The notes beneath the pieces are model-generated. The model was not told the DNA's origin. It saw only the letters and a list, made by a program, of their open reading frames with translations, and ran no database searches. Made by a program: the position numbers and the translations under genes. From Teichococcus rhizosphaerae (GTDB lineage Bacteria; Pseudomonadota; Alphaproteobacteria; Acetobacterales; Acetobacteraceae): 64,000 nt of DNA. Where the stretch lies: NCBI RefSeq assembly GCF_002631185.1, contig NZ_PDNU01000008.1, forward strand, positions 62,001 through 126,000, written 5' to 3'. Shown one piece after another: positions 43,408 through 54,922 of this stretch (the first letter of the stretch is position 1; every line of letters begins with the position of its first letter).

Positions 43408-43434
43408 GGCGGCCTCCCTCCCCCTCGCCGCCCC

Positions 43435-44739
43435 TCAGGCGCGGTAGATGGGGAAGCGGTTGCACAGCGCCAGCACCTCGGCGCCCACCTCGGCCTCGAC
43501 CGCGGCATTGCCCTCCGGGTCGTTGGCGCGGGACAGGCCGAGCAGCACGCGGCCGATCATCCGCCCGATCTCGCGGAACTCCGCCTCGCCCAGGCCGCGC
43601 GTGGTGCCGGCCGGGGTGCCGAGCCGGATGCCGGAGGTGACGGCGGGCTTGGCGGGGTCGAAGGGGATGGCGTTCTTGTTGCAGATCAGGTGGGCGCGGC
43701 CCAGCGCCGCCTCGGCCGCCTTGCCGGTCAGGTTCAGCGGGCGGAGGTCCACCAGCATCAGGTGGTTGTCCGTGCCGCCGGTGACGATGCCGGCGCCCTG
43801 GGCCACCAGCTCCTCGGCCAGCGCGCGGGCATTGGCCACCACCTGCGCGGCATAGGCGCGGAACTCGGGGCGCAGCGCCTCGCCGAAGGCCACCGCCTTG
43901 CCGGCAATCACGTGCATCAGCGGGCCGCCCTGCAGGCCGGGGAAGACGGCGCTGTTCAGCTTCTTGGCCAGCGCCTCGTCATTGGTCAGGATCATGCCGC
44001 CGCGCGGGCCGCGCAGGGTCTTGTGGGTGGTGGTGGTCACCACATGGGCGTGCGGGAACGGGCTGTCATGCGCGCCGCCCGCCACGAGGCCGGCGAAATG
44101 CGCCATGTCCACCATGAAGGTGGCGCCCACCTCGTCGGCGATGGCGCGGAAGCGGGCGAAGTCCCAGGCGCGGGAATAGGCGGAGCCGCCGGCCACGATC
44201 ACCTTGGGGCCGCTCTCGCGCGCGATGCGGGCCACCTCCTCCATGTCGATCCGGCCGCTCTCGCGCTCCACCGTGTAGGGCGCGACCTTGAACCACTTGC
44301 CGGACTGGTTGGCGGGCGAACCGTGCGTCAGGTGGCCGCCGGCGGCGAGGTCGAGGCCCATGAAGGTGTCGCCCGGCTGCATCAGCGCGAAGAACACCGC
44401 CTGGTTGGCCTGGGCGCCGCTATGCGGCTGGACATTGGCGAAGCCGCAGTTGAACAGCTGCTTGGCGCGCTCGATGGCGAGCGTCTCGATCTGGTCCACC
44501 ACCTCGCAGCCGCCATAGTAGCGGCGGCCGGGCAGCCCCTCGGCGTACTTGTTGGTGAGGATCGAGCCTTGCGCCTCCAGCACGGCGCGCGAGACGATGT
44601 TCTCGGAGGCGATCAGCTCGATCCCCTCCTGCTGGCGGACCAGCTCCTGGCCGATCAGCGCGGCGATGTCGGCATCGGCCTCGGCCAGGGAGGCGCCGAA
44701 GAAGCGGCCGGCGCGGTGTGCGGAAGACAGCTCGTTCAT
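43435..44739 (-). CDS. glyA: Serine hydroxymethyltransferase
   Basis: 434 residues. This PLP enzyme converts serine and tetrahydrofolate to glycine and methylene-THF. Motifs include [43 protein letters not shown] and the PLP-lysine [14 protein letters not shown]. It lies four bases after rpiB and upstream of nrdR. The length and all active-site motifs are normal. Confidence 0.97.
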   Translation of the reverse strand: MNELSSAHRAGRFFGASLAEADADIAALIGQELVRQQEGIELIASENIVSRAVLEAQGSILTNKYAEGLPGRRYYGGCEVVDQIETLAIERAKQLFNCGFANVQPHSGAQANQAVFFALMQPGDTFMGLDLAAGGHLTHGSPANQSGKWFKVAPYTVERESGRIDMEEVARIARESGPKVIVAGGSAYSRAWDFARFRAIADEVGATFMVDMAHFAGLVAGGAHDSPFPHAHVVTTTTHKTLRGPRGGMILTNDEALAKKLNSAVFPGLQGGPLMHVIAGKAVAFGEALRPEFRAYAAQVVANARALAEELVAQGAGIVTGGTDNHLMLVDLRPLNLTGKAAEAALGRAHLICNKNAIPFDPAKPAVTSGIRLGTPAGTTRGLGEAEFREIGRMIGRVLLGLSRANDPEGNAAVEAEVGAEVLALCNRFPIYRA

Positions 44740-44743
44740 CGGT

Positions 44744-45217
44744 TCAGGTCTCCTGGGCGCCGGCGGCGACGATGCGCGGCGTGATCTTGGCGATGCGCCG
44801 GTCGTGGCGCCCCCCTTCATAGGGGGTGGTCAGAAAGGCGGAAAGCGCGTCCAGCACCACTTCCGGCCCGATGGTGCGGGCACCGAAGCAGGCGACGTTG
44901 GCATCGTTGTGGGCACGGGTCAGCCGCGCCTCGGTGGTGTTGTGCACCACCACGGCGCGAATGGCCGGGTGCCGGTTGGCGGCGATCGCCATGCCGATGC
45001 CGCTGCCGCAGACCAGCACGCCGAAGACGGCCTGGCCGCCCGCCACCGCCTCGGAGACGGGATGGGCGAAATCGGCGTAGTCGCAGCTCTCGCTGCCATG
45101 GGTGCCGAAGTCCAGCACGGGGTGGCCGGCCGCCTCCAGCGCGGCCCGCAGGCTGTCCTTCAGGGCGACGCCGGCATGGTCGGCGCCAAGGGCGATGGGG
45201 GTGTCGGCCGGGTTCAT
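44744..45217 (-). CDS. rpiB: Ribose-5-phosphate isomerase B
   Basis: 157 residues of the RpiB/LacAB family, interconverting ribose-5-P and ribulose-5-P. It has [54 protein letters not shown] and [14 protein letters not shown]. First gene of the long minus-strand run; the 196 bases to the divergent metY must hold both promoters. Ribulose-5-phosphate from this step feeds DHBP synthase, a neat metabolic link to ribB downstream. Confidence 0.95.
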   Translation of the reverse strand: MNPADTPIALGADHAGVALKDSLRAALEAAGHPVLDFGTHGSESCDYADFAHPVSEAVAGGQAVFGVLVCGSGIGMAIAANRHPAIRAVVVHNTTEARLTRAHNDANVACFGARTIGPEVVLDALSAFLTTPYEGGRHDRRIAKITPRIVAAGAQET

Positions 45218-45413
45218 GGCGCCCCCGTTACCACGCCTCGCGGCAGCGGGGAATGCGAAGCCCTAGGGCCTCCGCGCAGGGCCGGCATGTGCGGCGAGAA
45301 AGGCCACCCCCGCGCCGGAAAGCCGGGCGCCGGGGCCTGGGCCGCGCGCATCCCCCTTCCCCCATGGCCCCGCCCCGTGGCAGGACATCCGCCGCAAAGG
45401 CGGGAGGCGCGGA

Positions 45414-47767
<2,354 letters not shown>

Positions 47768-47790
47768 TCTGCCAGAAAAAAGATGGGGGC

Positions 47791-47812
47791 CCGGGGGAAT
47801 TCCTTCCCCCGG
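47791..47812. terminator. Bidirectional terminator between hemB and aldo/keto reductase
   Basis: CCGGGGGAA pairs perfectly with TTCCCCCGG around TTCC. On the minus strand it is followed by GCCCCCATCTTTTTTCT, giving a T tract; on the plus strand by CCTTTCCT. Confidence 0.75.
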
Positions 47813-47824
47813 CCTTTCCTGTCC

Positions 47825-48778
47825 TCAGCCCGCCGAGGCCCGGTCCAGCCGCTCGATATCCTCCTGGCCGAGGGAAAGCCGGGTGGCGGCCAGCATCTCC
47901 TCGAGCTGCTCCGGCCGGGTGGCGCTGGCGATCGGCGCCGTGATGCTCGGCCGCGCCATCATCCAGGCCAGCGCCACCCGCGCGGGCGTGGCGGCGTGGC
48001 GCCCCGCCACCTCGTCCAGCGCCGCCAGCACGCCGAGGCCGCGCTCGTCCAGGTACTTGGCCACGCCCTGGCCGCGCGGGCTCTGCCCGAGATCGGCCTC
48101 CGAGCGGTACTTGCCGGTGAGGAAGCCGGCGGCCAGCGAGAAATAGGGGATCACCCCCAGCCCTTCCGCCTGGCAGACCTCCTCCAGCGCCGCCTCGTAG
48201 CGCATCCGCTCGACGAGGTTGTAGTGCGGCTGCAGGCTCTCATAGCGGGGCAGGCCGAGCCTGGCGCTGGTCTCCAGCGCTTCCCGCAGCCGTGGCGCCT
48301 CGTAGTTGGAGGCGCCGATGGCCCGCACCTTCCCTTCCTCGATCAGCCTGCCGAAGGCGGCCAGCGTCTCCTCCAGCGGCGTCTCGGGGTCGTCCTTGTG
48401 CGCCTGGTAGAGGTCGATGCGCTCGACGCGCAGGCGGCGGAGCGAATCCTCCACGGCGCGGCGGATATAGGCGGCGGCCAGCCCCTTGCGGTCCGGCCCC
48501 ATCTCCATGCCGACCTTGGTGGCGATCACCACCTTCTCCCGCCGCCCGCCGCCCTGGGCCAGCCAGTTGCCGATCACCGTCTCCGACTCGCCGCCCTGGT
48601 GGCCGGGCGCCCAGCGGGAATACACGTCCGCCGTGTCGATGAAGTTGCCGCCCGCCTCCACGAAGCGGTCCAGAAGGCGGAAGCTCTCGGCCTCGCCGGC
48701 GGTCCAGCCGAAGACGTTGCCGCCGAAGCACAGGGGCGAGACGCGCAGGCCGGAGCGGCCCAGTTCGCGCAGTTCCAT
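47825..48778 (-). CDS. Aldo/keto reductase
   Basis: 317 residues with the (beta/alpha)8 AKR fold. The tetrad is visible as Asp and Tyr in FIDTADVYSRW, Lys in IATKVG and His in DLYQAHKDD. NADPH binding is suggested by SATRPEQLEEML near the C-terminus. The start RELGRSGLRVSPLCFGGN is standard for the family. Substrate cannot be assigned. It probably belongs with, or follows, the esterase gene on the same strand, although a hairpin lies between. Confidence 0.9.
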   Translation of the reverse strand: MELRELGRSGLRVSPLCFGGNVFGWTAGEAESFRLLDRFVEAGGNFIDTADVYSRWAPGHQGGESETVIGNWLAQGGGRREKVVIATKVGMEMGPDRKGLAAAYIRRAVEDSLRRLRVERIDLYQAHKDDPETPLEETLAAFGRLIEEGKVRAIGASNYEAPRLREALETSARLGLPRYESLQPHYNLVERMRYEAALEEVCQAEGLGVIPYFSLAAGFLTGKYRSEADLGQSPRGQGVAKYLDERGLGVLAALDEVAGRHAATPARVALAWMMARPSITAPIASATRPEQLEEMLAATRLSLGQEDIERLDRASAG

Positions 48779-48856
48779 GCGGGGAATCTCCTTGCTTGTC
48801 GCCCGGCAGTGTTCGGCGATGCCGCCGGGATGAAAAGGCCGGGTCTGTTCAACATG

Positions 48857-48887
48857 AAGGGCGGCCCCGCGCGGCGGGACCGCCCTT
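48857..48887 (-). terminator. Hairpin after the esterase gene
   Basis: AAGGGCGG pairs with CCGCCCTT, with a further GC-rich inner stem, between the esterase stop and the aldo/keto reductase start. The T tract is poor. Confidence 0.5.
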
Positions 48888-48929
48888 TCAGCTTCCTGGC
48901 TCAGGCCAGGTGGTTCAGGCGGGGCGGCT

Positions 48930-50084
48930 TCAGCCGCGCGGCACGGGCGGAATGCGGCGCGGCGGCTGCGGCGGCACGATGGTCGGCGCCGGCAGGGCGA
49001 AGGCCGAGCGCAGCTCGCCCGCCATGAAGCGCTGCGCCTCGCCGGCACGCGCCAGCACCTGCGGGTCGGCACCGAAGAACTCGTGCGTCACGCCCGGATA
49101 GTCCTGCGCCACCACCTGCACGCCATTGGCCCGCAGCTTCTCGGCCAGCAGCATGCCGTCGCTGCGCAGCGGGTCGATCTCGGCGGTGACGATGACGGCC
49201 TTGGGCAGGCCGCGCAGCTCGGCCCGGCCATAGACGTTCAGGCGCGGGTCCTGCAGCTCGGCCGGGCTGTTGCTGTACTTCTCGACGAACCAGCGCATCA
49301 TCGCCGCGTTCAGCGGCCTGGCCATCGCGTTCTCGCGGTAGGAGGGCGTGGTCATGTCGGTGCCGGCCACCGGGTAGATCAGGCCCATGGCGACGGGCAG
49401 CGGCGCCCGCGCCTCGCGGGCCGACATGGCGGTGGCGATGGCCAGGTTGCCGCCCGCGCTCTCGCCCACCACGGCCACGCGGGAAAGGTCGGCGCCGAGC
49501 TGCACCGCGTTCTGCACCGCCCAGATGTAGCTGGTGTAGGCATCGTCATGCGCGGCCGGGAACTTGTGCTCCGGCGCCTGGCGGTAATGCACCGCGAGCA
49601 CCACGGCCTGCGCCTCGGCGGCCAGCGCGCGGGCCGAGGCGTCGTAGGCGTCGAGGTCGGCGATGACGAAGCCACCGCCATGGTAGTAGACGATCAGCGG
49701 CAGCAGCGGGCGGGCGGGCTGGCCGGCGCGCGGCGGCTCCACGGGGCTGTAGAGGCGCGCCCGGAGCGGCCCCGCATTGCCCGGGATCTCCAGGTCCCGC
49801 ACCACCGGGATGGGGCGCGGCGCGTCGGGGCGGCCGATGGCGCGCAGCCGGTGCCGCACCGCGTCGGCCATGCCGGGCTGGCGGCGGGCCTCCTCGGCGC
49901 TCAGCGTCTCGATCGGCTTCGGGTTCAGCGCCTGGAGGCTCTCCAGCAGCGCGCGCATCTGCGGGTCGGCACGGCCCGTCGGGTCGGCCGGGGGCAGCGG
50001 CACGGGCTCGGTGGCGCAGGCGCTGACCAGGCCGGCCAGGCCCAGCGGCAGCAGCATGCTGGCGCGGCGGGACATCATCGTCAT
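48930..50084 (-). CDS. HSL-family alpha/beta-hydrolase, probable lipoprotein esterase
   Basis: About 384 residues. A lipoprotein-like signal (SMLLPLGLAGLVSAC) precedes a hormone-sensitive-lipase-type hydrolase with oxyanion motif YYHGGGF, nucleophile GESAGGN, Asp in IVTAEIDPLRSDG and His in YPGVTHEFFG. It probably hydrolyses short-chain esters in the periplasm. GAGGAG lies six bases before the ATG at 50084; the ATG at 50090 is too close to it. The last 20 residues are Pro-rich. Confidence 0.88.
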   Translation of the reverse strand: MTMMSRRASMLLPLGLAGLVSACATEPVPLPPADPTGRADPQMRALLESLQALNPKPIETLSAEEARRQPGMADAVRHRLRAIGRPDAPRPIPVVRDLEIPGNAGPLRARLYSPVEPPRAGQPARPLLPLIVYYHGGGFVIADLDAYDASARALAAEAQAVVLAVHYRQAPEHKFPAAHDDAYTSYIWAVQNAVQLGADLSRVAVVGESAGGNLAIATAMSAREARAPLPVAMGLIYPVAGTDMTTPSYRENAMARPLNAAMMRWFVEKYSNSPAELQDPRLNVYGRAELRGLPKAVIVTAEIDPLRSDGMLLAEKLRANGVQVVAQDYPGVTHEFFGADPQVLARAGEAQRFMAGELRSAFALPAPTIVPPQPPRRIPPVPRG

Positions 50085-50277
50085 CGGCATCTCCTCGGCA
50101 GGCCCCGGCCTGAGGCGGGCGGCCTGGCGAGGTCGGAACGTCGCGCCAAGGGCTTGGTTGCCCGGCCCCGCTCAAGCCCGCCCGGAGTCGGGGGGGGGCG
50201 CAAGGGGCCGCGGCGGGCGGGCGCGCCAACCCGCCCCTTCCCTTTTGCGGCGCCCCCCTCAGGCGGCGCCCAGGCCG

Positions 50278-51480
50278 TCAGACAATGCCCGACCGGCGCA
50301 TCGCCGCGATCTCCTCGGCCGAATAGCCGAGGCCGGACAGCACGCCCTCGGTGTGCTGCCCCAGCACCGGCGCGGCGGAGCGGTAGTCGGGCGGGGTGGC
50401 GGAAAGCTTCACCGGGTTGGCGATCACCTGCACCGTCTCGCCCGAGGCGTGCGGCATCTCCACCACCATGTTGCGCGCCACCACATGCGGGTCGGCGAAG
50501 ACGTCCTTCAGCGTGTTGATCGGGCCGCAGCCGATCTTCAGCGCCTCCAGCTTCTCGATCCATTCCCTGGTCGGCCGGGTCTTCGTCACCGCCGTCAGCG
50601 TCTCGGTCACCAGGGCGCGGTTGCCGACGCGGGCGGCGTTGGTGGCGTAGCGCTCGTCGGCCAGCAGGTGCTCCAGCCCGAAATTCCTGCAGAAGCGCTC
50701 GAAGGTCGGGTCGTTGCCGATCGACAGCACCATGTAGCCATCGGCTGTCGGGAACACCTGGTAGGGCACGATGTTGGGGTGCTGGTTGCCGAGGCGCGGC
50801 GGGTTCTCGCCGGTGGCCAGGTAGTTCATGCCCTGATTGGCGAGCCAGGCCACATGCGTGTCCAGCATGCCGATGTCGATCTGCTGGCCCTGGCCGGTGG
50901 CCTGCTTGTGGCGCAGCGCGGCGAGCACGCCGATGGTGCCGTAGAGGCCGGCGAACAGGTCGGCCACGGGGATGCCCACCTTCTGCGGCTCGCCCTCGAT
51001 CTCGCCGGTCAGGGACATGACGCCGCCCATGGCCTGGATCAGGGCATCGTAGCCCGGGCGCGGCGCGTAGGGGCCGGTCTGGCCGAAGCCGGTGATGGAG
51101 CAGTAGATCAGCCCCGGATACTTCTCCTTCAGCTGCTCCCAGCCCAGGCCGTACTTGGCGAGCGCGCCGACCTTGAAGTTCTCGACCAGGATGTCGGCCG
51201 TCTCCAGCAGCCTGTGGACGATGGCCTGGCCCTCGGGCTTGGCGATGTCCACCGTCACCGACTGCTTGTTGCGGTTGACGCCGACGAAATAGGCGCTCTC
51301 CTTGGTCCTGGGCACATAGGGCGGCGCGAAGCCGCGGGTGTCGTCGCCGGCCTCGGGGCGCTCGATCTTGATCACCTCGGCGCCCAGGTCGCCCAGCATC
51401 TGCGTGCAGGTGGGGCCCGCCAGCACCCGGGTCAGGTCCACCACGCGCAGGCCCTTCAGCGGGCCGGTCGGCTCAGTCAT
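50278..51480 (-). CDS. CaiB/BaiF (family III) CoA-transferase
   Basis: 400 residues. Family III CoA-transferases move CoA between carboxylic acids through an aspartyl-CoA thioester; the catalytic Asp is in PGYDALIQAMGG. N-terminal LRVVDLTRVLAGPTCTQMLGDLGAEVIKIERPE is typical. It follows malonyl-CoA decarboxylase and the malonate carrier on the same strand, so I infer that it activates malonate to malonyl-CoA in place of a MatB synthetase. The donor acid is unknown. Other substrates such as formate/oxalate cannot be excluded. Confidence 0.9.
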   Translation of the reverse strand: MTEPTGPLKGLRVVDLTRVLAGPTCTQMLGDLGAEVIKIERPEAGDDTRGFAPPYVPRTKESAYFVGVNRNKQSVTVDIAKPEGQAIVHRLLETADILVENFKVGALAKYGLGWEQLKEKYPGLIYCSITGFGQTGPYAPRPGYDALIQAMGGVMSLTGEIEGEPQKVGIPVADLFAGLYGTIGVLAALRHKQATGQGQQIDIGMLDTHVAWLANQGMNYLATGENPPRLGNQHPNIVPYQVFPTADGYMVLSIGNDPTFERFCRNFGLEHLLADERYATNAARVGNRALVTETLTAVTKTRPTREWIEKLEALKIGCGPINTLKDVFADPHVVARNMVVEMPHASGETVQVIANPVKLSATPPDYRSAAPVLGQHTEGVLSGLGYSAEEIAAMRRSGIV

Positions 51481-51625
51481 CGCTTCTGTCTTCCGTTTTC
51501 TGTCAGCACTTCACGGGAATGCCACGGCACGAGCCGGCTTCCCGGCCACGCCGCCATCAAGCCAGAAGCGGCGGCGCAGGACCAGCCCACCCCGCCGCTT
51601 CCGGTCCGGTCCTTGTGGGCGTCCC

Positions 51626-52948
51626 TCACAGCCAGCCGGGCACGATCAGCACCGCCCAGGCCAGCAGCGGCCCGGCCACCACGATGAGGCCGCTATAGAT
51701 GAGGAAGCGGCGGAACAGCCTTTCCCGCTCGCCCTCCGGCGCGTTGGCCAGCACCAGCGCGCCATTGGTCGAGAAGGGGCTGACATCGACGATGGTGGCC
51801 GAGATGGCCAGCGAGGCGATCATGCCGACCGCGCCCACCTCGCCGCCCGCCAGGAACGGCACGGCGAGCGGGATGATGGCGCCCAGCACGCCGGTGGAGG
51901 AGGCGAAGGCCGACACCACGCCGCCGATGTAGCAGAGCAGCAGCGCCGCCAGCAGCGGCGTGCCGAGGCTGGCCACGCTGTTGCTCACCATGTCGATGGC
52001 GCCCGACTTCTGCAGCACGCCGACATAGGTGATGACGCCGGCGATGAGCAGCACGGTGGACCAGCTCACCTTGTCCACCGCGCCCTTCTGCGCCTCGGGC
52101 GCCAGCAGCGCCAGCGCCACCGCCACGGTGATGGCCATCATGCCCACGTTCAGCCCGAAGGCCAGCGAGCCCACCCCCAGCACCAGCAGGCCCAGCAGCG
52201 TCAGCACGCGGTCGCGGTCGGCCCGCGGCGGGGCGTGCGGCCCGCCCGCCCCCGGCGCGGCGGGGGTGCCGCCATGGCCGCGCACGGGCAGCGAGGCCCG
52301 GCCGCCCTCCTCGACTTCGTCATGCGCCACGCCGTCGCGGCGGCCGATCAGCCGCGCCCCGCCAAAGGCGAGGAACACGCCCACGGAAACCGCCAGGTTG
52401 AACAGCAGGCTGGCCAGGAACAGCGCCGTCTCGTCGCCCGGCAGGCCGGCGCGCTCGACGATCCCGTTGGTGATGCCGCCATAGATGGAGATGGGCGAGA
52501 AGCCGCCGCCCTGCGCGCCATGCACCACGAGCAGGCCCATCATCAGCGGGTCGATGCCGTAGTGCCGGGCGAAGCGCAGCGCGATGGGGGCGATGATGGC
52601 CACCGCCGCGGGGCTCACGGCGCCGATGGCGGTGAGGATGGCGGCGACGCCGAACATCACCCACGGAATGGCGGCGATGCGCCCGCCCACCGCCCGCACC
52701 GCCCAATGGACCAGCAGGTCGATGGTGCCGTTCTTCTGGGCGATGGCGAAGAGGTAGGTGATGCCCACCAGGGTGACGAACAGGTCGCCCGGGAAGCCCG
52801 CCAGGATCTGGCTGGCCGTCATGCCAACCGCGAAGACGCCGATCAGGAAGGCCAGGGCGAAGGCCAGCGCGCCCATGTTGATGGGCAGCGCCGCGCCCAG
52901 GATGAACATCACGACGAGCCCCAGCGTGGAGGCGAGTGCGGGTGACAT
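51626..52948 (-). CDS. matC: MatC-type malonate/dicarboxylate carrier
   Basis: 440 residues with about eleven membrane segments. The first half matches the MatC N-terminal domain closely (INMGALAFALAFLIGV, GFPGDLFVTLVGITYLFAIAQKNGTIDLLVHWAVR, VVHGAQGGGFSPISIYGGITN). MatC carries malonate into the cell. A central loop rich in Gly, Pro and His (about 205-245) joins the halves. It lies between malonyl-CoA decarboxylase and the CoA-transferase, which agrees with malonate uptake. Confidence 0.92.
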   Translation of the reverse strand: MSPALASTLGLVVMFILGAALPINMGALAFALAFLIGVFAVGMTASQILAGFPGDLFVTLVGITYLFAIAQKNGTIDLLVHWAVRAVGGRIAAIPWVMFGVAAILTAIGAVSPAAVAIIAPIALRFARHYGIDPLMMGLLVVHGAQGGGFSPISIYGGITNGIVERAGLPGDETALFLASLLFNLAVSVGVFLAFGGARLIGRRDGVAHDEVEEGGRASLPVRGHGGTPAAPGAGGPHAPPRADRDRVLTLLGLLVLGVGSLAFGLNVGMMAITVAVALALLAPEAQKGAVDKVSWSTVLLIAGVITYVGVLQKSGAIDMVSNSVASLGTPLLAALLLCYIGGVVSAFASSTGVLGAIIPLAVPFLAGGEVGAVGMIASLAISATIVDVSPFSTNGALVLANAPEGERERLFRRFLIYSGLIVVAGPLLAWAVLIVPGWL

Positions 52949-53010
52949 GGTCTTGGATCGTTCCTGCTGCTGGACGGGCCCAGGGTGCCGGGAACTGCCC
53001 CCGGCGCCAG

Positions 53011-53066
53011 GGCGGAGTGGGCTTGGCGGAGTGGGCTTCGCGGAGTGGGCTTGGCGGAGAGGGCTT
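53011..53066. repeat. Four 14-bp tandem repeats between matC and matA
   Basis: Units GGCGGAGTGGGCTT at 53011 and 53025, then CGCGGAGTGGGCTT (53039) and GGCGGAGAGGGCTT (53053). They lie in the 216-base spacer between matA and matC on the strand opposite to the genes, with no ORF that makes sense across them. Confidence 0.85.
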
Positions 53067-53164
53067 TAGGGCAGATCGGGTGGCCGAGAAATCCACCCCC
53101 TCGGGGCCGGCGCGACCGGAGCGGGCCTGCCCCCGCCCGCCCGCCCGGAGCCTGTGGCCGCGGC

Positions 53165-54679
53165 TCAGGAGGGGGCGTTCTCCCGGGCACCGGAAGCGGC
53201 CGCCTCGCCGCCGCCCAGCAGGCGCGGCAGGCGGGAGCGGGCGCCGGCCGGGGCGGGCAGGCGCGGCTGGGCCAGCATCGCCTCCACCGCCGCCGAGCGC
53301 GCCACCGTGCCGGAGCGGGTGAAGGCCTCGTGGTTCGCCTCGATGCTGTCGGGGTCGTAGAGGTAGTTCACCATCATCCCGTGCGATTCCTCCAGGCCGC
53401 GCGGCGCGGTGTTGCCCAGCCAGTTGATGCGCTCCAGCCGCGCGCCATTGCCCAGGTGGAAGCGCGCCACGGGGTCGATGGCGCCCATGCCGGTGTTGGG
53501 GCGCGTCAGGTACTCGGCGGCCAGCCGCATCAGCGGCCCGCGCAGCGCGGCCTCGCGCGCCGGGTCGCGCCACCACTCGCCCTGGGTCACCTGCTCCACC
53601 AGCGCGGCGGCCGAAGGCGGGCCGGCTTCCGCCTCCCGCTCCTCCTGGGCCGGCGGCAGCAGGGCGGCGAGCGCGCCGCGCTCCTCCGGCGTGAAGGCGT
53701 TGCCGTCCCGGTCGAGGCGGCGCTTCAGCCAGCGGCAGAAGCCGGGCACCGGCGAGAGGGTGGAGAAGTGCCGCAGGTCGGGCAGCTCCGCCTTCAGCTC
53801 CTCCACCACCTGCTTGATCAGGAAGTTGCCGAAGGAAACGCCGCGCAGCCCTTCCTGGCAGTTGGAGATGGAATAGAAGATGGCCGTGTCGAAGCCGGGA
53901 GGCGGCTGCGGCGCCGCCTCCCGGCTGAGCGCCAGCAGCGGCTGGATGGCGCCCGCCAGCCCCTTCACCAGCGCCACCTCGACGAAGATCAGCGGCTCGC
54001 CCGGCAGGGCGCGGTGGAAGAAGCCGAAGCAACGCCGGTCCGGCGCCAGCCGGCGGCGCAGGTCCTCCCAGCCCTGGATCTCGTGCACCGCCTCGTAGCG
54101 GATCAGCTTCTCCAGGATGGCGGCGGGCGTGTCCCAGTCGATCCGGCGCAGCTCCAGGAAGCCGCGGTTGAACCAGGAGGCGAAGAGGTGCCGCAGGTCG
54201 GAGTCCAGCGGCTTCAGCGCCGGGTCGCGCTTGAGCCCGCCCAGCAGCTCGGTGCGCAGCGCCACCAGCGCGGCGGTGCCGCCCGGCGCCATGTTCATCC
54301 GCCGCAGCAGCTCCTGGCGCGGCGGCTCGGCGCATTCGAACAGCGCCATGGCCCGCTCGGGCGAGGGCTCCGCCAGGTAGGCTTCCGCCGCGGCGCGGAG
54401 CGTCGCCTGGTCGGGCAGGAAGTTGCCGGCCAGGAAATGGCGGAAGGCGGCGCGGTCCCCCGCCTCCAGCGTGGCCAGCACCTGCAGCAGCTCCCGCGCC
54501 ACGGCGGCGCCGGAAGCCTCGCCACGCTCGGACAGCAGCGCCAGGGCGAGCAGCCGGGCGCGGTCCAGCGGCGGGGTGGCGGCGCCGGGCACGTCGGCAT
54601 AGGGCCGGCCGCGATCAGCGATCCCGGACCAGAGCCGCTCGATCCAGGTGCGCGCGCCAAGGGTGATGGACAGCGCCAT
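53165..54679 (-). CDS. matA: Malonyl-CoA decarboxylase
   Basis: 504 residues. The enzyme turns malonyl-CoA into acetyl-CoA and CO2. The helical N-terminal domain (1-170) is followed by the GNAT-like catalytic domain with AIFYSISNCQEGLRGVSFGNFLIKQVVEEL, FSTLSPVPGFCRWL and FHLGNGARLERINWLG (active-site Ser and His). AAGGAG precedes the ATG at 54679. A disordered tail of about 40 residues follows. It is the first gene of the malonate cluster and divergent from an aldehyde dehydrogenase. Confidence 0.95.
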   Translation of the reverse strand: MALSITLGARTWIERLWSGIADRGRPYADVPGAATPPLDRARLLALALLSERGEASGAAVARELLQVLATLEAGDRAAFRHFLAGNFLPDQATLRAAAEAYLAEPSPERAMALFECAEPPRQELLRRMNMAPGGTAALVALRTELLGGLKRDPALKPLDSDLRHLFASWFNRGFLELRRIDWDTPAAILEKLIRYEAVHEIQGWEDLRRRLAPDRRCFGFFHRALPGEPLIFVEVALVKGLAGAIQPLLALSREAAPQPPPGFDTAIFYSISNCQEGLRGVSFGNFLIKQVVEELKAELPDLRHFSTLSPVPGFCRWLKRRLDRDGNAFTPEERGALAALLPPAQEEREAEAGPPSAAALVEQVTQGEWWRDPAREAALRGPLMRLAAEYLTRPNTGMGAIDPVARFHLGNGARLERINWLGNTAPRGLEESHGMMVNYLYDPDSIEANHEAFTRSGTVARSAAVEAMLAQPRLPAPAGARSRLPRLLGGGEAAASGARENAPS

Positions 54680-54922
54680 GGAAACTCCTTCCGCCTCACG
54701 GGCCTGCCCGCCGGCCGCCCTTGTCGCCCACCCGAGTAGAGCAGGGCGGCCCGGATCGGAAACCAGAAATCGCGCAGGAGCCTGATCTTGGCCGCTTTCC
54801 GGGGGCGGGACGCCCGCCCGGCCGCCCCGCCGGAGCCGCGCGCGAAGGGATGGGTTGCCCTGGCGCCATGGCCGGCGCATCGTCCGCGGCCGACCCGTTC
54901 CGGCCGATCCAGGAGGAAAACC

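Noticed and set aside
45218-45413. SAM-II or SAH riboswitch before metY
   Set aside because: The conserved cores of these riboswitches are not present; only unrelated GC-rich sequence is seen.
53011-53066. CRISPR or transposon end
   Set aside because: The 14-bp units are directly adjacent without spacers, inverted ends or a transposase.
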